64,000 bases of DNA from Citrobacter sp. (GTDB lineage: Bacteria > Pseudomonadota > Gammaproteobacteria > Enterobacterales > Enterobacteriaceae). The notes under the pieces were generated by a model that was given only the letters and a program-made list of their open reading frames with translations, did no database searches and was not told the DNA's origin. Below, piece after piece: positions 33,491-42,996 of the stretch. Every line of letters starts with the position of its first letter. Within the stretch, counting starts at the first letter, position 1. The stretch covers positions 62,001 through 126,000 of the forward strand of contig DXKH01000056.1 in the NCBI GenBank assembly GCA_019415335.1, read 5' to 3'. The position numbers were made by a program, and so were the translations under genes.

Positions 33491-33528
33491 AATTATACCT
33501 TGTTGGCCTCGCAGAGTGCGTGATGAAA

Positions 33529-33549
33529 GGGCGCGACAACATCGCGCCC
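33529..33549 (-). promoter_or_regulatory. mglB-mglA intercistronic hairpin
   Basis: A perfect 8-bp stem (GGGCGCGA with TCGCGCCC) and a 5-nt loop start 7 nt after the mglB stop codon. No T-run follows. Such hairpins commonly protect the upstream mRNA and let the binding protein be made in excess over the ATPase. Confidence 0.65.
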
Positions 33550-33556
33550 CACAAAC

Positions 33557-34555
33557 TTACTTCTTGGTGAACTCGGCCAGGTTATCTTTATCAACGCCTA
33601 CGTAAGGAACGCGGACGATTTTATTTTCGATTTTCCACTCAGTGCCGTCAGCTGCACCCTTGCCGTCAGCGAGGTTTTTCGCCAGATCAAAGGTCGCTTT
33701 TGCCTGGTTGTTCGCATCGTTCAGCACGGTACCGGCCAGTGCGCCGGATTTCACCAGTGCCAGCGCTTCTGGCAGCGCATCGACGCCAAATACCGGTACG
33801 CTGGTTTTGTTGTGCGCTTTCAGCGCTTCAACGGCGCCCATTGCCATCGCATCGTTGTTAGCGATAACCACTTCAATTTTGTTGGCGTTCGGACCGGAAA
33901 GCCACGCATCCATTTTGTCCTTCGCCATGGCGGTGTCCCACATTGCGGTATCTAACTGCAGCTGCTCGGTTTTGATACCTTTGTCGTTCAGCTCTTTGAT
34001 AACGTAAGTGGTACGCGCTTCAGCATCCGGATGACCCGGCTCGCCTTTCAGCAGCACGAACTGAATCTGACCGTCTTTGTTCAGATCCCAGCCCTGGTTT
34101 GCCGCCCAGTGTTTGGCGATCAGATCGCCCTGGATAATCCCGGATTCTTTGGAGTCGGTGCCCACGTAGAAAGCTTTGTCGTAGCTATCCAGCGCTTTAC
34201 GGGAAGGTTCTTTGTTGAAGAATACGATAGGAACGTTTTGACCGCGCGCTTTCTCAATAACAGTGCCCGCCGCCGCCGGGTCAACCAGGTTGATGGCCAG
34301 CGCTTTCACGCCTTTTGCCAGCAGCACGTCAATCTGATCGTTTTGTTTGGACTGGTCGTTCTGGGAGTCGTTCATCAGCAGCTGAACGTCAGGCGCCGCT
34401 TTTGCGTCTGCTTCGATAGCCTTACGCACCACGGACATAAAGTTATCGTCATATTTGTAGATTGTCACACCGATGCGAGTATCAGCAGCGTGCGCAGCCG
34501 CGCCGAATAACATGCTTGCCATAACGGCAGAAAGGGTCAACACCTTCTTATTCAT
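33557..34555 (-). CDS. mglB: MglB, galactose/glucose-binding protein
   Basis: Periplasmic receptor of 332 residues for import and for Trg-dependent chemotaxis to galactose and glucose. The signal peptide ends at [12 protein letters not shown]. The mature sequence has YKYDDNFMS and the calcium-binding EF-hand-like loop [12 protein letters not shown] 34555 gives the conserved MNKKVLTLS start; the frame is open 19 codons more into the leader. It is the first gene of mglBAC. Confidence 0.97.
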   Translation of the reverse strand: MNKKVLTLSAVMASMLFGAAAHAADTRIGVTIYKYDDNFMSVVRKAIEADAKAAPDVQLLMNDSQNDQSKQNDQIDVLLAKGVKALAINLVDPAAAGTVIEKARGQNVPIVFFNKEPSRKALDSYDKAFYVGTDSKESGIIQGDLIAKHWAANQGWDLNKDGQIQFVLLKGEPGHPDAEARTTYVIKELNDKGIKTEQLQLDTAMWDTAMAKDKMDAWLSGPNANKIEVVIANNDAMAMGAVEALKAHNKTSVPVFGVDALPEALALVKSGALAGTVLNDANNQAKATFDLAKNLADGKGAADGTEWKIENKIVRVPYVGVDKDNLAEFTKK

Positions 34556-34779
34556 GGTAACTCCGGTTTTATTATGCAGGGTAGTACGTAAGATAAATGC
34601 CCGGCGGGACAAAACGTTAATGAAGTGTTATGTGAACGCCGAAGCTCATTTTAAAAAAATCTCTCTTCCTTGCCCGGTAACGCTCCAGAAATAGGCTTTA
34701 ATTTCGCTTAAAGCGCTTTTACCTCGGTAAAAGTGATTACTCACAGTTACATCGTAGTTACAGTGCGACAAGCGGTGCC

Positions 34780-34840
34780 ATCATAGCGACGACAATGTTA
34801 AGATACTGTGAATTTACTCACATATTGAAAGCGGTTACAT
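34780..34840 (-). promoter_or_regulatory. mgl promoter: Gal operator, consensus CRP site, -10
   Basis: The CRP site at 34807-34822 is a perfect TGTGA-N6-TCACA. A -10-like TATGAT lies at 34785-34780, predicting a start near 34773, so CRP is centred at -41.5. A GalR/GalS-type operator (minus strand ATGTAACCGCTTTCAA) lies at 34825-34840, directly upstream of the CRP site. The arrangement predicts cAMP activation and galactose induction of mglBAC. Confidence 0.85.
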
Positions 34841-34849
34841 CCGGTGAAA

Positions 34850-35875
34850 TCATAAGTTAGTGATCGCCGCCGCATTCTGCCGTACAGCAACCGAATGACG
34901 CCGCACGAGGGTCGGCATAAAGCAGTGGGTCGCGGATAAATCCAGTGTTCCGGCGGCCCCCTGCAAGGCAAGTTCTGTCGCCAGTTTTGCCATAGAAGCA
35001 ATGGGATAGCGCACCGTTGTCAACTGGGGATCGGTGTAACGGGCGATGGGAATATCATCGAAACCAATGATTGAAAGGTGTAAGGGAATGGAAATGCCGT
35101 TGTCCTTTAGCGCCGTCAGCGCCCCGGCAGCCATATTGTCGTTATAGGCAAACACGGCGCTTAGCTGCAGGTTGCGCCCCAGCAGCTCAACCATTGCCGC
35201 CTCACCGCCCTGCATATCCGGCGACCCAATACCGATCCAGCTTTCCGGAGGGACAATACCCTGCTCCTTGAGCGCACTGCTCCACCCTTCCCGGCGCATA
35301 ACGTCATCTTCGATGCGGTGGCTGGAGGCCAGATAGCCAATGCGCTGATGACCGTTATTCAGCAACATTCGCGTCGCCATTTTCGCGCCGCTGATATTGT
35401 CCAGGCAGACGCAGCGGTGGGCGTAGCCAGGGACAATGCGGTTGATCAGCACCATACCGGGGATCTGGTCCATAAACTCGCCCAGTTCTCGATCGCTTAA
35501 CGCTTTCGAGTGCACAATCAGTGCATTACAGCGCTGGCGGATCAATACCTCAATGGCGTGACGCTCTTTTTCGGCTTCATGATAGCTGTTGCCGATCAGC
35601 ACATATTTTTGATGCTGCTGAGCGACCAGATCCACCGCTTTCACCAGCGCGCCAAAAAACGCATCGGAAACGTCCATCACCACCACGCCAATGGTTTCAC
35701 TGACCTGCGTGGCCAGCGCCTGGGCATTGGCGTTTGGCCGATAACCCAGCAGCGTCACCGCCTTCATTACCGCCTCGCGCGTATCGGGACTGACCAGCGC
35801 ACTGTTGTTTAATACGCGGGAAACCGTCGCCACGGATACACCTGCCTGACGCGCCACATCACGAATGGTGATCAT
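34850..35875 (-). CDS. galS: GalS, galactose isorepressor
   Basis: LacI-family repressor of 341 residues. The helix-turn-helix is [20 protein letters not shown] at the start, followed by the periplasmic-binding-protein-like sensor domain. It controls mgl and itself in answer to galactose. ATG 35875 gives the conserved MITIRD start. The C-terminus is about five residues shorter than the E. coli protein, ending soon after RQNAAAI. It lies upstream of mglB on the same strand, with the mgl operator 10 bp after its stop codon. Confidence 0.96.
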   Translation of the reverse strand: MITIRDVARQAGVSVATVSRVLNNSALVSPDTREAVMKAVTLLGYRPNANAQALATQVSETIGVVVMDVSDAFFGALVKAVDLVAQQHQKYVLIGNSYHEAEKERHAIEVLIRQRCNALIVHSKALSDRELGEFMDQIPGMVLINRIVPGYAHRCVCLDNISGAKMATRMLLNNGHQRIGYLASSHRIEDDVMRREGWSSALKEQGIVPPESWIGIGSPDMQGGEAAMVELLGRNLQLSAVFAYNDNMAAGALTALKDNGISIPLHLSIIGFDDIPIARYTDPQLTTVRYPIASMAKLATELALQGAAGTLDLSATHCFMPTLVRRHSVAVRQNAAAITNL

Positions 35876-35952
35876 ATTCACTACCTTGTCTGGAATTGCA
35901 GTCACTCACTGCATAACTGGCGGCTATTTTGTCAGCGGAGGGAAAAGGACTA

Positions 35953-35987
35953 CGTGAGTGCGGTCACAGCGATGAAAGCGCTTACAT
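35953..35987 (-). promoter_or_regulatory. galS control region: CRP site and Gal operator
   Basis: A CRP-like dyad CGTGA-N6-TCACA lies at 35953-35968, and a nearly symmetric Gal operator (ATGAAAGCGCTTACAT on the plus strand) lies at 35972-35987. Order and spacing copy those at mglB, which supports cAMP activation and autoregulation of galS. A weak -10 (CAAAAT, minus strand) is near 35931-35926. Confidence 0.75.
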
Positions 35988-36017
35988 CCATTTTGTTAAT
36001 GATTGTGATCCAGATCG

Positions 36018-37175
36018 TTATCTGGATGTATGGCGCAATGATATCCCTGACGCACGCAGGGTTAATTGCCGCCAGAGCCATTCCATCGGCCCCTGAGGCA
36101 GAAATCGCAGCCAGATCACGGAGAAAAGCAGGTTTGCCAGCCACACCGGGAAGACAAATAACAACAACTCAAAACGGTCGAATTTCATAAATAAACCGAA
36201 TTGATAAAACAACGTGGTGCAAATCAGGGTTTGCAGCAGGTAATTCGTCAGCGCCATTCGTCCGACGCAGGCAATCGCGAGAACGATTTTACTGCGGCTA
36301 AGCTGCGGCCAGTAACCAAACATCAGCGCGGTATAGCCGAGCGTCTGAAACGGCGCGCTGAGCTCGCGTGGTGCCTGTAACAGAAACGCGCACCAGCGGT
36401 AGTTCCAGCCCAGCTGCCACTGCGCGACGACCGCAGGCAGGTTAATCAGCAGACCCACGACGATCAGTAAAAAGCCGCTGCGTCGGTAATGCGACAGGCG
36501 AAACTGCCCTTTCAGCCAGCCACTGCGCATCAGTGCCGCCCCGAGCAACATCATGCCCGCCAGTTGCCAGCCGTATTGCGCTCCCAACGCCAACAGACTA
36601 TTTGATAAGGCGTCGACCCGGTTACTGATGGCCTCCACGCCGCCGTTCACCTTCCAGTATCGTTCATACAGCAACGCAGAGGCATCTGGCGTCCAGGCAC
36701 GGTTTGTTTCGCTGCCAGAGATCGCGCCAAGCAGCAGCAGAACGCCAATGCCAACCAGATAGAGCAGCACCCCGGTGTTAAACAGGCTTTTCACCGACGG
36801 CGCATCGCGCACCAGTCGCCAGCAGATCAGCCCCACCAGCCCATAGGCCAGCAGAATATCGCCATCCCAGAACAGCAAAGCATGAATAAAGCCGAGTAAC
36901 ACCAGCAGAGTCAGACGGGACTGGATCCAGCGTTTGCCGCGTGGCAGCAGCATTTGCAGGCCCGCGCCAAACAGCAGTGCAAACAGAGTGAGGAATTTTA
37001 CCTGAGCGAACAGATCCAGAATGGCCCAGGTCCAGGCATCCTGAGGCGTGATATTTCCGTACCAGGCGGGATTGAGGTAAGCCGCCTTTGGCAGACCAAA
37101 GGCGCTGATATTCAACAGCAGGATGCCAAGGATGGCGACGCCACGAACAAAATCCAGCGTGACATTACGCTCCAT
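36018..37175 (-). CDS. yeiB: YeiB membrane protein (DUF418)
   Basis: Membrane protein of 385 residues with about ten hydrophobic segments. The N-terminus RNVTLDFVRGVAILGILLLN is the DUF418/DUF1624 acyltransferase-like signature, and the C-terminal half carries GRMALTNYLLQ. The function is unknown. It lies 14 bp after folE and is probably co-transcribed with it. Confidence 0.94.
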   Translation of the reverse strand: MERNVTLDFVRGVAILGILLLNISAFGLPKAAYLNPAWYGNITPQDAWTWAILDLFAQVKFLTLFALLFGAGLQMLLPRGKRWIQSRLTLLVLLGFIHALLFWDGDILLAYGLVGLICWRLVRDAPSVKSLFNTGVLLYLVGIGVLLLLGAISGSETNRAWTPDASALLYERYWKVNGGVEAISNRVDALSNSLLALGAQYGWQLAGMMLLGAALMRSGWLKGQFRLSHYRRSGFLLIVVGLLINLPAVVAQWQLGWNYRWCAFLLQAPRELSAPFQTLGYTALMFGYWPQLSRSKIVLAIACVGRMALTNYLLQTLICTTLFYQFGLFMKFDRFELLLFVFPVWLANLLFSVIWLRFLPQGPMEWLWRQLTLRASGISLRHTSR

Positions 37176-37189
37176 AGCCCCTGCCTTAA

Positions 37190-37858
37190 TCAGTTGTGAT
37201 GACGTACCGCGCGCAAAAATTCCTGACGCGTATTCTGGCTTGATTTGAACAGGCCGCCAAGCGAGGTGGTGGTGGTCGCACTGGTGGCATCGCGAATACC
37301 GCGCGCTTTCACGCAGTAATGCACCGCATCAATCGATACGGCCACGTTATTGGTTCCCAGCAGAGTTTGCAGCGCAGTCAGGATCTGCTGCGTTAAACGC
37401 TCCTGTACCTGCGGACGTTGGGCAAAGAACTGGACGATGCGGTTAATCTTCGACAGACCAATCACCGACTCTTTCGGGATATAGGCCACGGTGGCTTTAC
37501 CATCGATGGTCACAAAATGGTGTTCACAGGTGCTGGTCAGCGTGATGTCGCGCACGGTGACCATTTCATCGACCTTCATTTTGTTTTCAATGACGGTGAT
37601 TTTCGGGAAATTGGCGTAATCCAGACCCGAGAAAATCTCATCGACATACATTTTGGCGATGCGATGCGGCGTTTCCATCAGGCTGTCATCGCTCAGGTCG
37701 AGGTTCAGCAACTGCATGATCTCGGTCATATGGCCTGAGATAAGACGTTTGCGCGTTTCGTTATCCATCTCATGCATGGGCGGGCGCAGCGGCGTTTCCA
37801 GCCCTCGCGCTACCAGCGCTTCATGAACCAGGGCTGCTTCTTTACTGAGTGATGACAT
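37190..37858 (-). CDS. folE: GTP cyclohydrolase I
   Basis: Enzyme of 222 residues that makes 7,8-dihydroneopterin triphosphate from GTP, the first step of folate synthesis. The zinc ligands are Cys111 and His114 (STCEHHF) and Cys182 (VHYCVKARG). The segment [16 protein letters not shown] is also family-typical. The length equals E. coli FolE. It leads the folE-yeiB pair and is divergent from the S-formylglutathione hydrolase gene. Confidence 0.98.
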   Translation of the reverse strand: MSSLSKEAALVHEALVARGLETPLRPPMHEMDNETRKRLISGHMTEIMQLLNLDLSDDSLMETPHRIAKMYVDEIFSGLDYANFPKITVIENKMKVDEMVTVRDITLTSTCEHHFVTIDGKATVAYIPKESVIGLSKINRIVQFFAQRPQVQERLTQQILTALQTLLGTNNVAVSIDAVHYCVKARGIRDATSATTTTSLGGLFKSSQNTRQEFLRAVRHHN

Positions 37859-38166
37859 TTATTCTTCTCCTGCAGGTGTGGCGCCTCTGCCCTGCGTGGG
37901 GCAAAGTTTGTAGGCTGTAGACAGCCTGATTATTGTGCGTGAGGCCGCGCACATAATCCAGTATTCACAACGATAATTATTGAAATCGCCATTGCCTTTC
38001 AAACTATGTTTCGCAAAAGGCGACGGGAAGGGTTCCATCGACGTGTTCCCGATGATGAAGCAACACTGCCCAATGCGGAAGTGAAAGTTACTCACAGAGC
38101 CATGAATTATCTGTATTATGGGGAGTTTGCGAACACATTCAGGTTCAACACAACAAGGAGCCACGC
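37859..38166. other. Divergent folE/yeiG intergenic region (308 bp)
   Basis: This gap must hold the promoters of both neighbours. A -10-like TATTAT at 38114-38119 suits the plus-strand gene, and AAGGAG at 38155-38160 is its ribosome binding site. A small inverted repeat AGGCTG-N4-CAGCCT lies at 37912-37927 on the folE side. Open frames here have no family-like sequence. I see no RNA gene. Confidence 0.5.
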
Positions 38167-39003
38167 ATGGAAATGCTCGAAGAGCACCGCTGTTTTGAAG
38201 GCTGGCAGCAACGCTGGCGTCACGACTCCACCACGCTGAACTGTGCAATGACGTTCAGCATTTTTCTCCCCCCACCGCGTGACAGCACGCCTCCACCGGT
38301 TCTGTACTGGTTGTCCGGATTAACCTGTAATGATGAAAACTTTACCACCAAAGCCGGCGCACAGCGTATCGCGGCTGAACTGGGTATCGTTTTAGTCATG
38401 CCGGATACCAGCCCGCGCGGTGAACAGGTCGCCAACGATGAGGGTTATGATCTGGGTCAGGGGGCCGGGTTTTATCTCAATGCGACACAGCAACCCTGGG
38501 CTGCCCATTTCCGCATGTATGATTACGTGCGAGACGAACTCCCGGCGCTGATTCAGACGCATTTTAACGTCAGCGATCGCTGCGCGATCAGTGGGCATTC
38601 GATGGGCGGTCACGGTGCACTGATCATGGCGTTGAAAAATCCAGGTAAATACACCAGCGTTTCTGCTTTTGCGCCCATCGTTAACCCGTGCCGCGTCCCG
38701 TGGGGCGAGAAAGCGTTTCGCGCCTATCTTGGCGAGGACCACACCACATGGGCCCAATGGGACAGCTGCGCATTGATGTACGCCAGCCAACCGGAAGATG
38801 CCATCCCAACGCTGATTGACCAGGGCGACAGCGATCAGTTTCTGGCCGATCAGCTACAACCCGCCGTTCTCGCAGAAGCCGCTCGCCAGACCGCCTGGCC
38901 GATGACGCTGCGCATTCAGCCTGGTTACGATCACAGCTATTACTTTATTGCCTCATTCATTGAAGATCATCTGCGCTTCCATGCAGAACATTTAATGAAA
39001 TAA
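38167..39003 (+). CDS. yeiG: S-formylglutathione hydrolase YeiG
   Basis: Serine hydrolase of the esterase D family, 278 residues, the length of E. coli YeiG. It hydrolyses S-formylglutathione in formaldehyde detoxification. The nucleophile is Ser145 in GHSMGGHG, the likely acid is Asp223 in DQGDSDQF, and the base is His256 in [14 protein letters not shown] sits 7 nt before ATG 38167. No glutathione-dependent formaldehyde dehydrogenase gene lies next to it, as in E. coli. Confidence 0.95.
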   Translation: MEMLEEHRCFEGWQQRWRHDSTTLNCAMTFSIFLPPPRDSTPPPVLYWLSGLTCNDENFTTKAGAQRIAAELGIVLVMPDTSPRGEQVANDEGYDLGQGAGFYLNATQQPWAAHFRMYDYVRDELPALIQTHFNVSDRCAISGHSMGGHGALIMALKNPGKYTSVSAFAPIVNPCRVPWGEKAFRAYLGEDHTTWAQWDSCALMYASQPEDAIPTLIDQGDSDQFLADQLQPAVLAEAARQTAWPMTLRIQPGYDHSYYFIASFIEDHLRFHAEHLMK

Positions 39004-39008
39004 CCCCG

Positions 39009-39033
39009 GGAGGGCAATCTGCCCTCCTTTTTT
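39009..39033 (+). terminator. Intrinsic terminator of yeiG
   Basis: A perfect 8-bp stem (GGAGGGCA with TGCCCTCC), an ATC loop and six T residues, starting 6 nt after the stop codon. Confidence 0.9.
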
Positions 39034-39131
39034 CTTCTTCACTTCTCCATGATTTCTTCATCTTTTCCTCATATTTACGTTCCTCTATCTTATTGACTTC
39101 AAAGGTTTTCCTTTATAAATCAACCAAACGC

Positions 39132-39183
39132 AAATGATTTCAATTATCATTACTGTTTACAAATATTCATTCTTTTGTACAAT
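39132..39183 (+). promoter_or_regulatory. Fur-box-like site and promoter of the cirA-locus receptor
   Basis: A-T rich sequence at 39132-39152 contains GATAAT and ATTTC-type hexamers in the Fur-box arrangement (best read on the minus strand). It abuts a good promoter: TTTACA at 39156-39161, a 16-bp spacer and TACAAT at 39178-39183. The predicted leader is about 100 nt. Iron repression by Fur is therefore likely (inference). Confidence 0.6.
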
Positions 39184-39289
39184 TCTCCTCGCTTCTATAC
39201 CGCAAAGAGTTCTTAAAAGACAAACACATACAGTTGTCATGGCCTTTTACATGACACGCGGTTTTTTACTCGTTTAATGGAATGACAAA

Positions 39290-41275
39290 ATGACCATACC
39301 TCACGTTAAGGCTATTGCCGTCGTCGTCAGCGCGGCATGCCTCCCATCGATCGTTCACGCTGCCAATCAGGATACCGTTGTTGTTACCGCGACGGGATTT
39401 GAGCAGAAAATTCAGAATGCCCCAGCTTCAATTTCGGTTATTTCAAAACAGCAAATTGAAGACAAAGCTTACCGCGACGTTACCGATGCGCTGAAAGATG
39501 TACCTGGCGTGGTAGTTACCGGCGGGGGCAGCAGCAGTGATATCAGCATCCGCGGGATGGCATCGCAATACACGCTGTTCCTGGTGAATGGCAAACGCAT
39601 CAGCACTCGCGGTACGCGCCCGAACAGCGATAACTCCGGGATCGAACAGGGCTGGTTACCACCGCTGGAATCCATCGAGCGGATCGAAGTTATTCGTGGC
39701 CCGATGTCATCGCTGTATGGCTCTGATGCGATGGGTGGCGTGATTAACGTGATCACCAAAAAAGTCTCTAACACCAAAGGCTGGACCGGCTCACTGCACG
39801 GCGACGCGACCTTCCAGGAAAACAGCGACTCCGGCGATCTGTTCCAGACTAACGCCTATGCTTCTGGCCCGCTGATCGACGGTCTGTTGGGCGCGAAAGT
39901 GACTGGACTGCTGTCCCGCCGCGCGGAAGACCAGATCGTCAACGGTTACAATGAACAGCGCCTGCGTAACGGCGGTCTGACCCTTAACTTTACACCGGAC
40001 GATAAAAACGACATCGATTTTGATATCGCCCGTGAATTGCAGGATCGCGACAGTACGCCCGGCAAATCCATGGCCGAAGAAACCTGCCGGAATGGCACCT
40101 GTAAGCCAAACACGAAAAGTGAAAACCGCTATGAGCACACCACGTATTCACTGACGCACAGCGGCTATTACGATGATTTCAACAGCACCAGCTATATCCA
40201 ACAGGAAGAGACCAACAACCCGGGTCGCGAGATGAAGTCGTACAACACGATCTTCAATAACCAGAACCAGATTTTCCTCGGCGCCCATACCCTGACGCTG
40301 GGTGGTCAGTATCGTTATGAAAAACTGAGCGATAACGGCAACCAACTGAAAGCGGCGGACGGTCTGAATAAGCTGACCCGCTGGAGCTGGGCGCTGTTTG
40401 CAGAAGACGAATGGGCGATGACCGACAGCTTTACCCTGACCGGCGGGATCCGCATGGATAAAGATGAAAACTACGGCGACAACTGGACGCCGCGCGGTTA
40501 TGGTGTCTGGCATCTGAGCGATCAATGGACCTTAAAAGGTGGCGTCTCCGCGGGCTACCGCGCGCCGGACCTGCGTCAGTCCTCTGCAAACTGGGGTCAG
40601 GTCACCGGTGGCGGTCGTCTGAATGGTATTATCGTCGGTAACCCGGATCTGAAGCCGGAAAAGAGCCTGAGCGAAGAACTGGGGCTGCTATGGGATAACG
40701 GCGACAACCTTAACGCTGGCATCACCCTGTTCAATACCGATTTCAAAGACAAGATCACCGAAGTTCGTCGTTGTAACAGCAGCGCGGATCCGGCCTGTAC
40801 GATTGGCAGCGAAAGCTATGATTTTGTCAGCGATCGCGTGAACGTTGATAAAGCCAACATGCGCGGCGTGGAATCAACGTTTGGCTGGAAGATGACCCGC
40901 GACCTCAACTGGACGGCCAACTACACCTATACCGAGTCAGAACAGAAAAGCGGTCAGTTCGAAGGCAAGCCATTAAACAAAATGCCAAAGCACATGTTTA
41001 ACACCACGCTGGACTGGCAGGCGACTGAGACCGTCGGCTTCTGGAGCCGTCTGAACTTCCGCGGTAAAACGTCTGAATACCTGAGCCGCACCTCAATGTC
41101 GCAGGGCACGCCGTCCTATACGCAGGTAGATGTCGGTTTACGTTACAACGCGAACAAAAACCTGCTGGTGACAGCTGGGGTGTACAACGCGCTGGATAAA
41201 CAAATTGATTACGATACCTACGACACCATCCTTGACGGTCGTCGCTATACGGTAGGTCTGACGTATAACTTCTGA
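39290..41275 (+). CDS. cirA: TonB-dependent catecholate siderophore receptor at the cirA locus
   Basis: Outer-membrane TonB-dependent receptor of 661 residues. A signal peptide ends at SIVHA-ANQ, the TonB box is DTVVVTATG, the plug domain contains the family motif RGPMSSLYGSDAMGGVINVITKK, here about residues 137-159, and the last residue is the barrel-closing Phe. It sits exactly where cirA lies in E. coli, but beyond the plug motifs it diverges strongly from E. coli CirA and looks closer to the Klebsiella-type CirA/FepA group. Import of catecholate iron or linear enterobactin products is likely; colicin I sensitivity cannot be assumed. Confidence 0.85.
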   Translation: MTIPHVKAIAVVVSAACLPSIVHAANQDTVVVTATGFEQKIQNAPASISVISKQQIEDKAYRDVTDALKDVPGVVVTGGGSSSDISIRGMASQYTLFLVNGKRISTRGTRPNSDNSGIEQGWLPPLESIERIEVIRGPMSSLYGSDAMGGVINVITKKVSNTKGWTGSLHGDATFQENSDSGDLFQTNAYASGPLIDGLLGAKVTGLLSRRAEDQIVNGYNEQRLRNGGLTLNFTPDDKNDIDFDIARELQDRDSTPGKSMAEETCRNGTCKPNTKSENRYEHTTYSLTHSGYYDDFNSTSYIQQEETNNPGREMKSYNTIFNNQNQIFLGAHTLTLGGQYRYEKLSDNGNQLKAADGLNKLTRWSWALFAEDEWAMTDSFTLTGGIRMDKDENYGDNWTPRGYGVWHLSDQWTLKGGVSAGYRAPDLRQSSANWGQVTGGGRLNGIIVGNPDLKPEKSLSEELGLLWDNGDNLNAGITLFNTDFKDKITEVRRCNSSADPACTIGSESYDFVSDRVNVDKANMRGVESTFGWKMTRDLNWTANYTYTESEQKSGQFEGKPLNKMPKHMFNTTLDWQATETVGFWSRLNFRGKTSEYLSRTSMSQGTPSYTQVDVGLRYNANKNLLVTAGVYNALDKQIDYDTYDTILDGRRYTVGLTYNF

Positions 41276-41287
41276 TTCTACCCCAAC

Positions 41288-41317
41288 AAAAAGCCCCGAC
41301 ATGTCGGGGCTTTTTTT
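41288..41317. terminator. Bidirectional terminator between cirA and lysP
   Basis: A palindrome with AAAAGCCCCGACA and TGTCGGGGCTTTT arms, flanked by A-run and T-run, can end transcripts from both converging genes. Confidence 0.92.
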
Positions 41318-41335
41318 ATCGCTTCACTGACGCGG

Positions 41336-42811
41336 TTACTGCTCTTTCTTCACGCGTTCCGGGAAGTGCATTTCACTGTACCGGACAAAGCGAGTCCCAC
41401 GGGTCAGCTTATAGCCGAACCAGATAATCAGGAACAGCGGGATACCGATATAGGTTGCCGCTACGCCGCCCCAGTCAATGGTATCTTTCAGGAACGCTTC
41501 GTAGTTCTGACCCAACGTGATGATCAGACACAGGACAAACGCGAAGATCGGCCCCAGCGGGAAGAAACCTGAACGGTATGGCAGATCCTTCACGTCATGA
41601 CCCTGCATGACATAGCCACGACGGAAACGATAGTGGCTAATGGCAATCCCCAGCCAGGCAATAAAGCCCGTCATCCCGGAGGTATTCAGCAGCCACAGGT
41701 ACACCGTCTGGTTACCGAACATCGAGGTCAGGAAGCACAGACCGGCAATCACCGTCGTGGCATACAGCGCATTACGCGGCACACCGCCGCGAGACAGCTT
41801 CGCGAAAATACGCGGCGCTTTGCCATCACAGGCCAGGGTATAAAGCATACGGGTTGAGGCGTACATCCCGGAGTTACCCGCCGACAGTACCGCCGTCAGG
41901 ATCACCGCATTCATCACCGCCGCCGCAGAAAGCAGACCGGCATGCTGGAAGACCAGCGTGAACGGGCTGACGCTGATGTCTTTCACATCGTTACGCAGCA
42001 GGCTTGGATCGGTGTACGGGATGATCAGGCTGATAATCAGAATCGCAAAGACATAGAACAGCAGGATTCGCCAGAACACCTGACGTACCGCACGCGGAAT
42101 GTTCTTCTCCGGATCTTCAGATTCACCGGCAGCAATCCCGATAAGCTCCGTCCCCTGGAAGGAGAAGCCGACAATCATCGCCACGCCAATCATCGCCGCA
42201 AAGCCACCGGCAAACGGCGCATCGCCCGTCGTCCAGTTGCTCCAGCCCACCGGCTGAGTGCCTTTGAAGATGCCGACGATCATCATCACGCCAACGATGA
42301 TGAAGATAATCACGGTCGCCACTTTGATCAGTGAGAACCAGTATTCCGCTTCACCAAAGCCTCTGACCGAGATGTAGTTCAGCAGGAAGATGACGCCGAG
42401 GAACAGCGCACTCCAGATCCAGCCTGGGGTATCGGGGAACCACCAGCTCATCACCAGTTGCGCCGCCACGAGGTCAACAGCGATGGTTACCGCCCAGTTG
42501 TACCAGTAGTTCCAGCCCAGCGCGAAGCCAAAGCCTTCTTCAACATAGTTCTGACCGTAGGTCGCAAACGAACCGGACACCGGCATATACGCCGCCAGTT
42601 CGCCAAGACTGGTCATCAGGAAGTACACCATCAGGCCAATCAGAATATAGGAAAACAGCGCACCGCCTGGACCCGCTGCGGAAATGGTGGCACCAGATGC
42701 CACGAAAAGACCTGTACCGATAGAACCGCCAATCGCGATCATCGTCAGGTGACGCGCCTTCAGTTCGCGACGTAACGCGGGCGCTTCTGTGGTTTTAGTT
42801 TCGGAAACCAT
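41336..42811 (-). CDS. lysP: Lysine-specific permease LysP
   Basis: Amino-acid permease of the APC superfamily, 491 residues with 12 predicted helices. The N-terminus has LKARHLTMIAIGGSIGTGLF, the substrate-backbone-binding GSIGTG segment, and the middle has GFSFQGTELIGIAAGES. In E. coli LysP imports lysine with protons and also restrains the CadC acid sensor; transcription is under ArgP and lysine control. It lies downstream of yeiE on the same strand with its own 185-bp upstream gap. Confidence 0.96.
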   Translation of the reverse strand: MVSETKTTEAPALRRELKARHLTMIAIGGSIGTGLFVASGATISAAGPGGALFSYILIGLMVYFLMTSLGELAAYMPVSGSFATYGQNYVEEGFGFALGWNYWYNWAVTIAVDLVAAQLVMSWWFPDTPGWIWSALFLGVIFLLNYISVRGFGEAEYWFSLIKVATVIIFIIVGVMMIVGIFKGTQPVGWSNWTTGDAPFAGGFAAMIGVAMIVGFSFQGTELIGIAAGESEDPEKNIPRAVRQVFWRILLFYVFAILIISLIIPYTDPSLLRNDVKDISVSPFTLVFQHAGLLSAAAVMNAVILTAVLSAGNSGMYASTRMLYTLACDGKAPRIFAKLSRGGVPRNALYATTVIAGLCFLTSMFGNQTVYLWLLNTSGMTGFIAWLGIAISHYRFRRGYVMQGHDVKDLPYRSGFFPLGPIFAFVLCLIITLGQNYEAFLKDTIDWGGVAATYIGIPLFLIIWFGYKLTRGTRFVRYSEMHFPERVKKEQ

Positions 42812-42996
42812 GTGAAAATGCTATCCATCCAAAAAATGAGGCGCGATTGTAGCAGACGAAACGCTCTCCTTCTGGCACAAATGCGCTGTTATAAGAGACC
42901 TTCATGACTGGCCGCGGATTATAAGTAATAGCAGAGAATAGTGAACTTACTGCCCCCAGGACTTATCACCGTCAGGCGATCGGTCCCCGGGAGGCA

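Noticed and set aside
37859..38248. 129-codon minus-strand frame in the folE/yeiG gap
   Set aside because: Covers the two promoters and the yeiG start, has no ribosome binding site or domain, and looks like chance.
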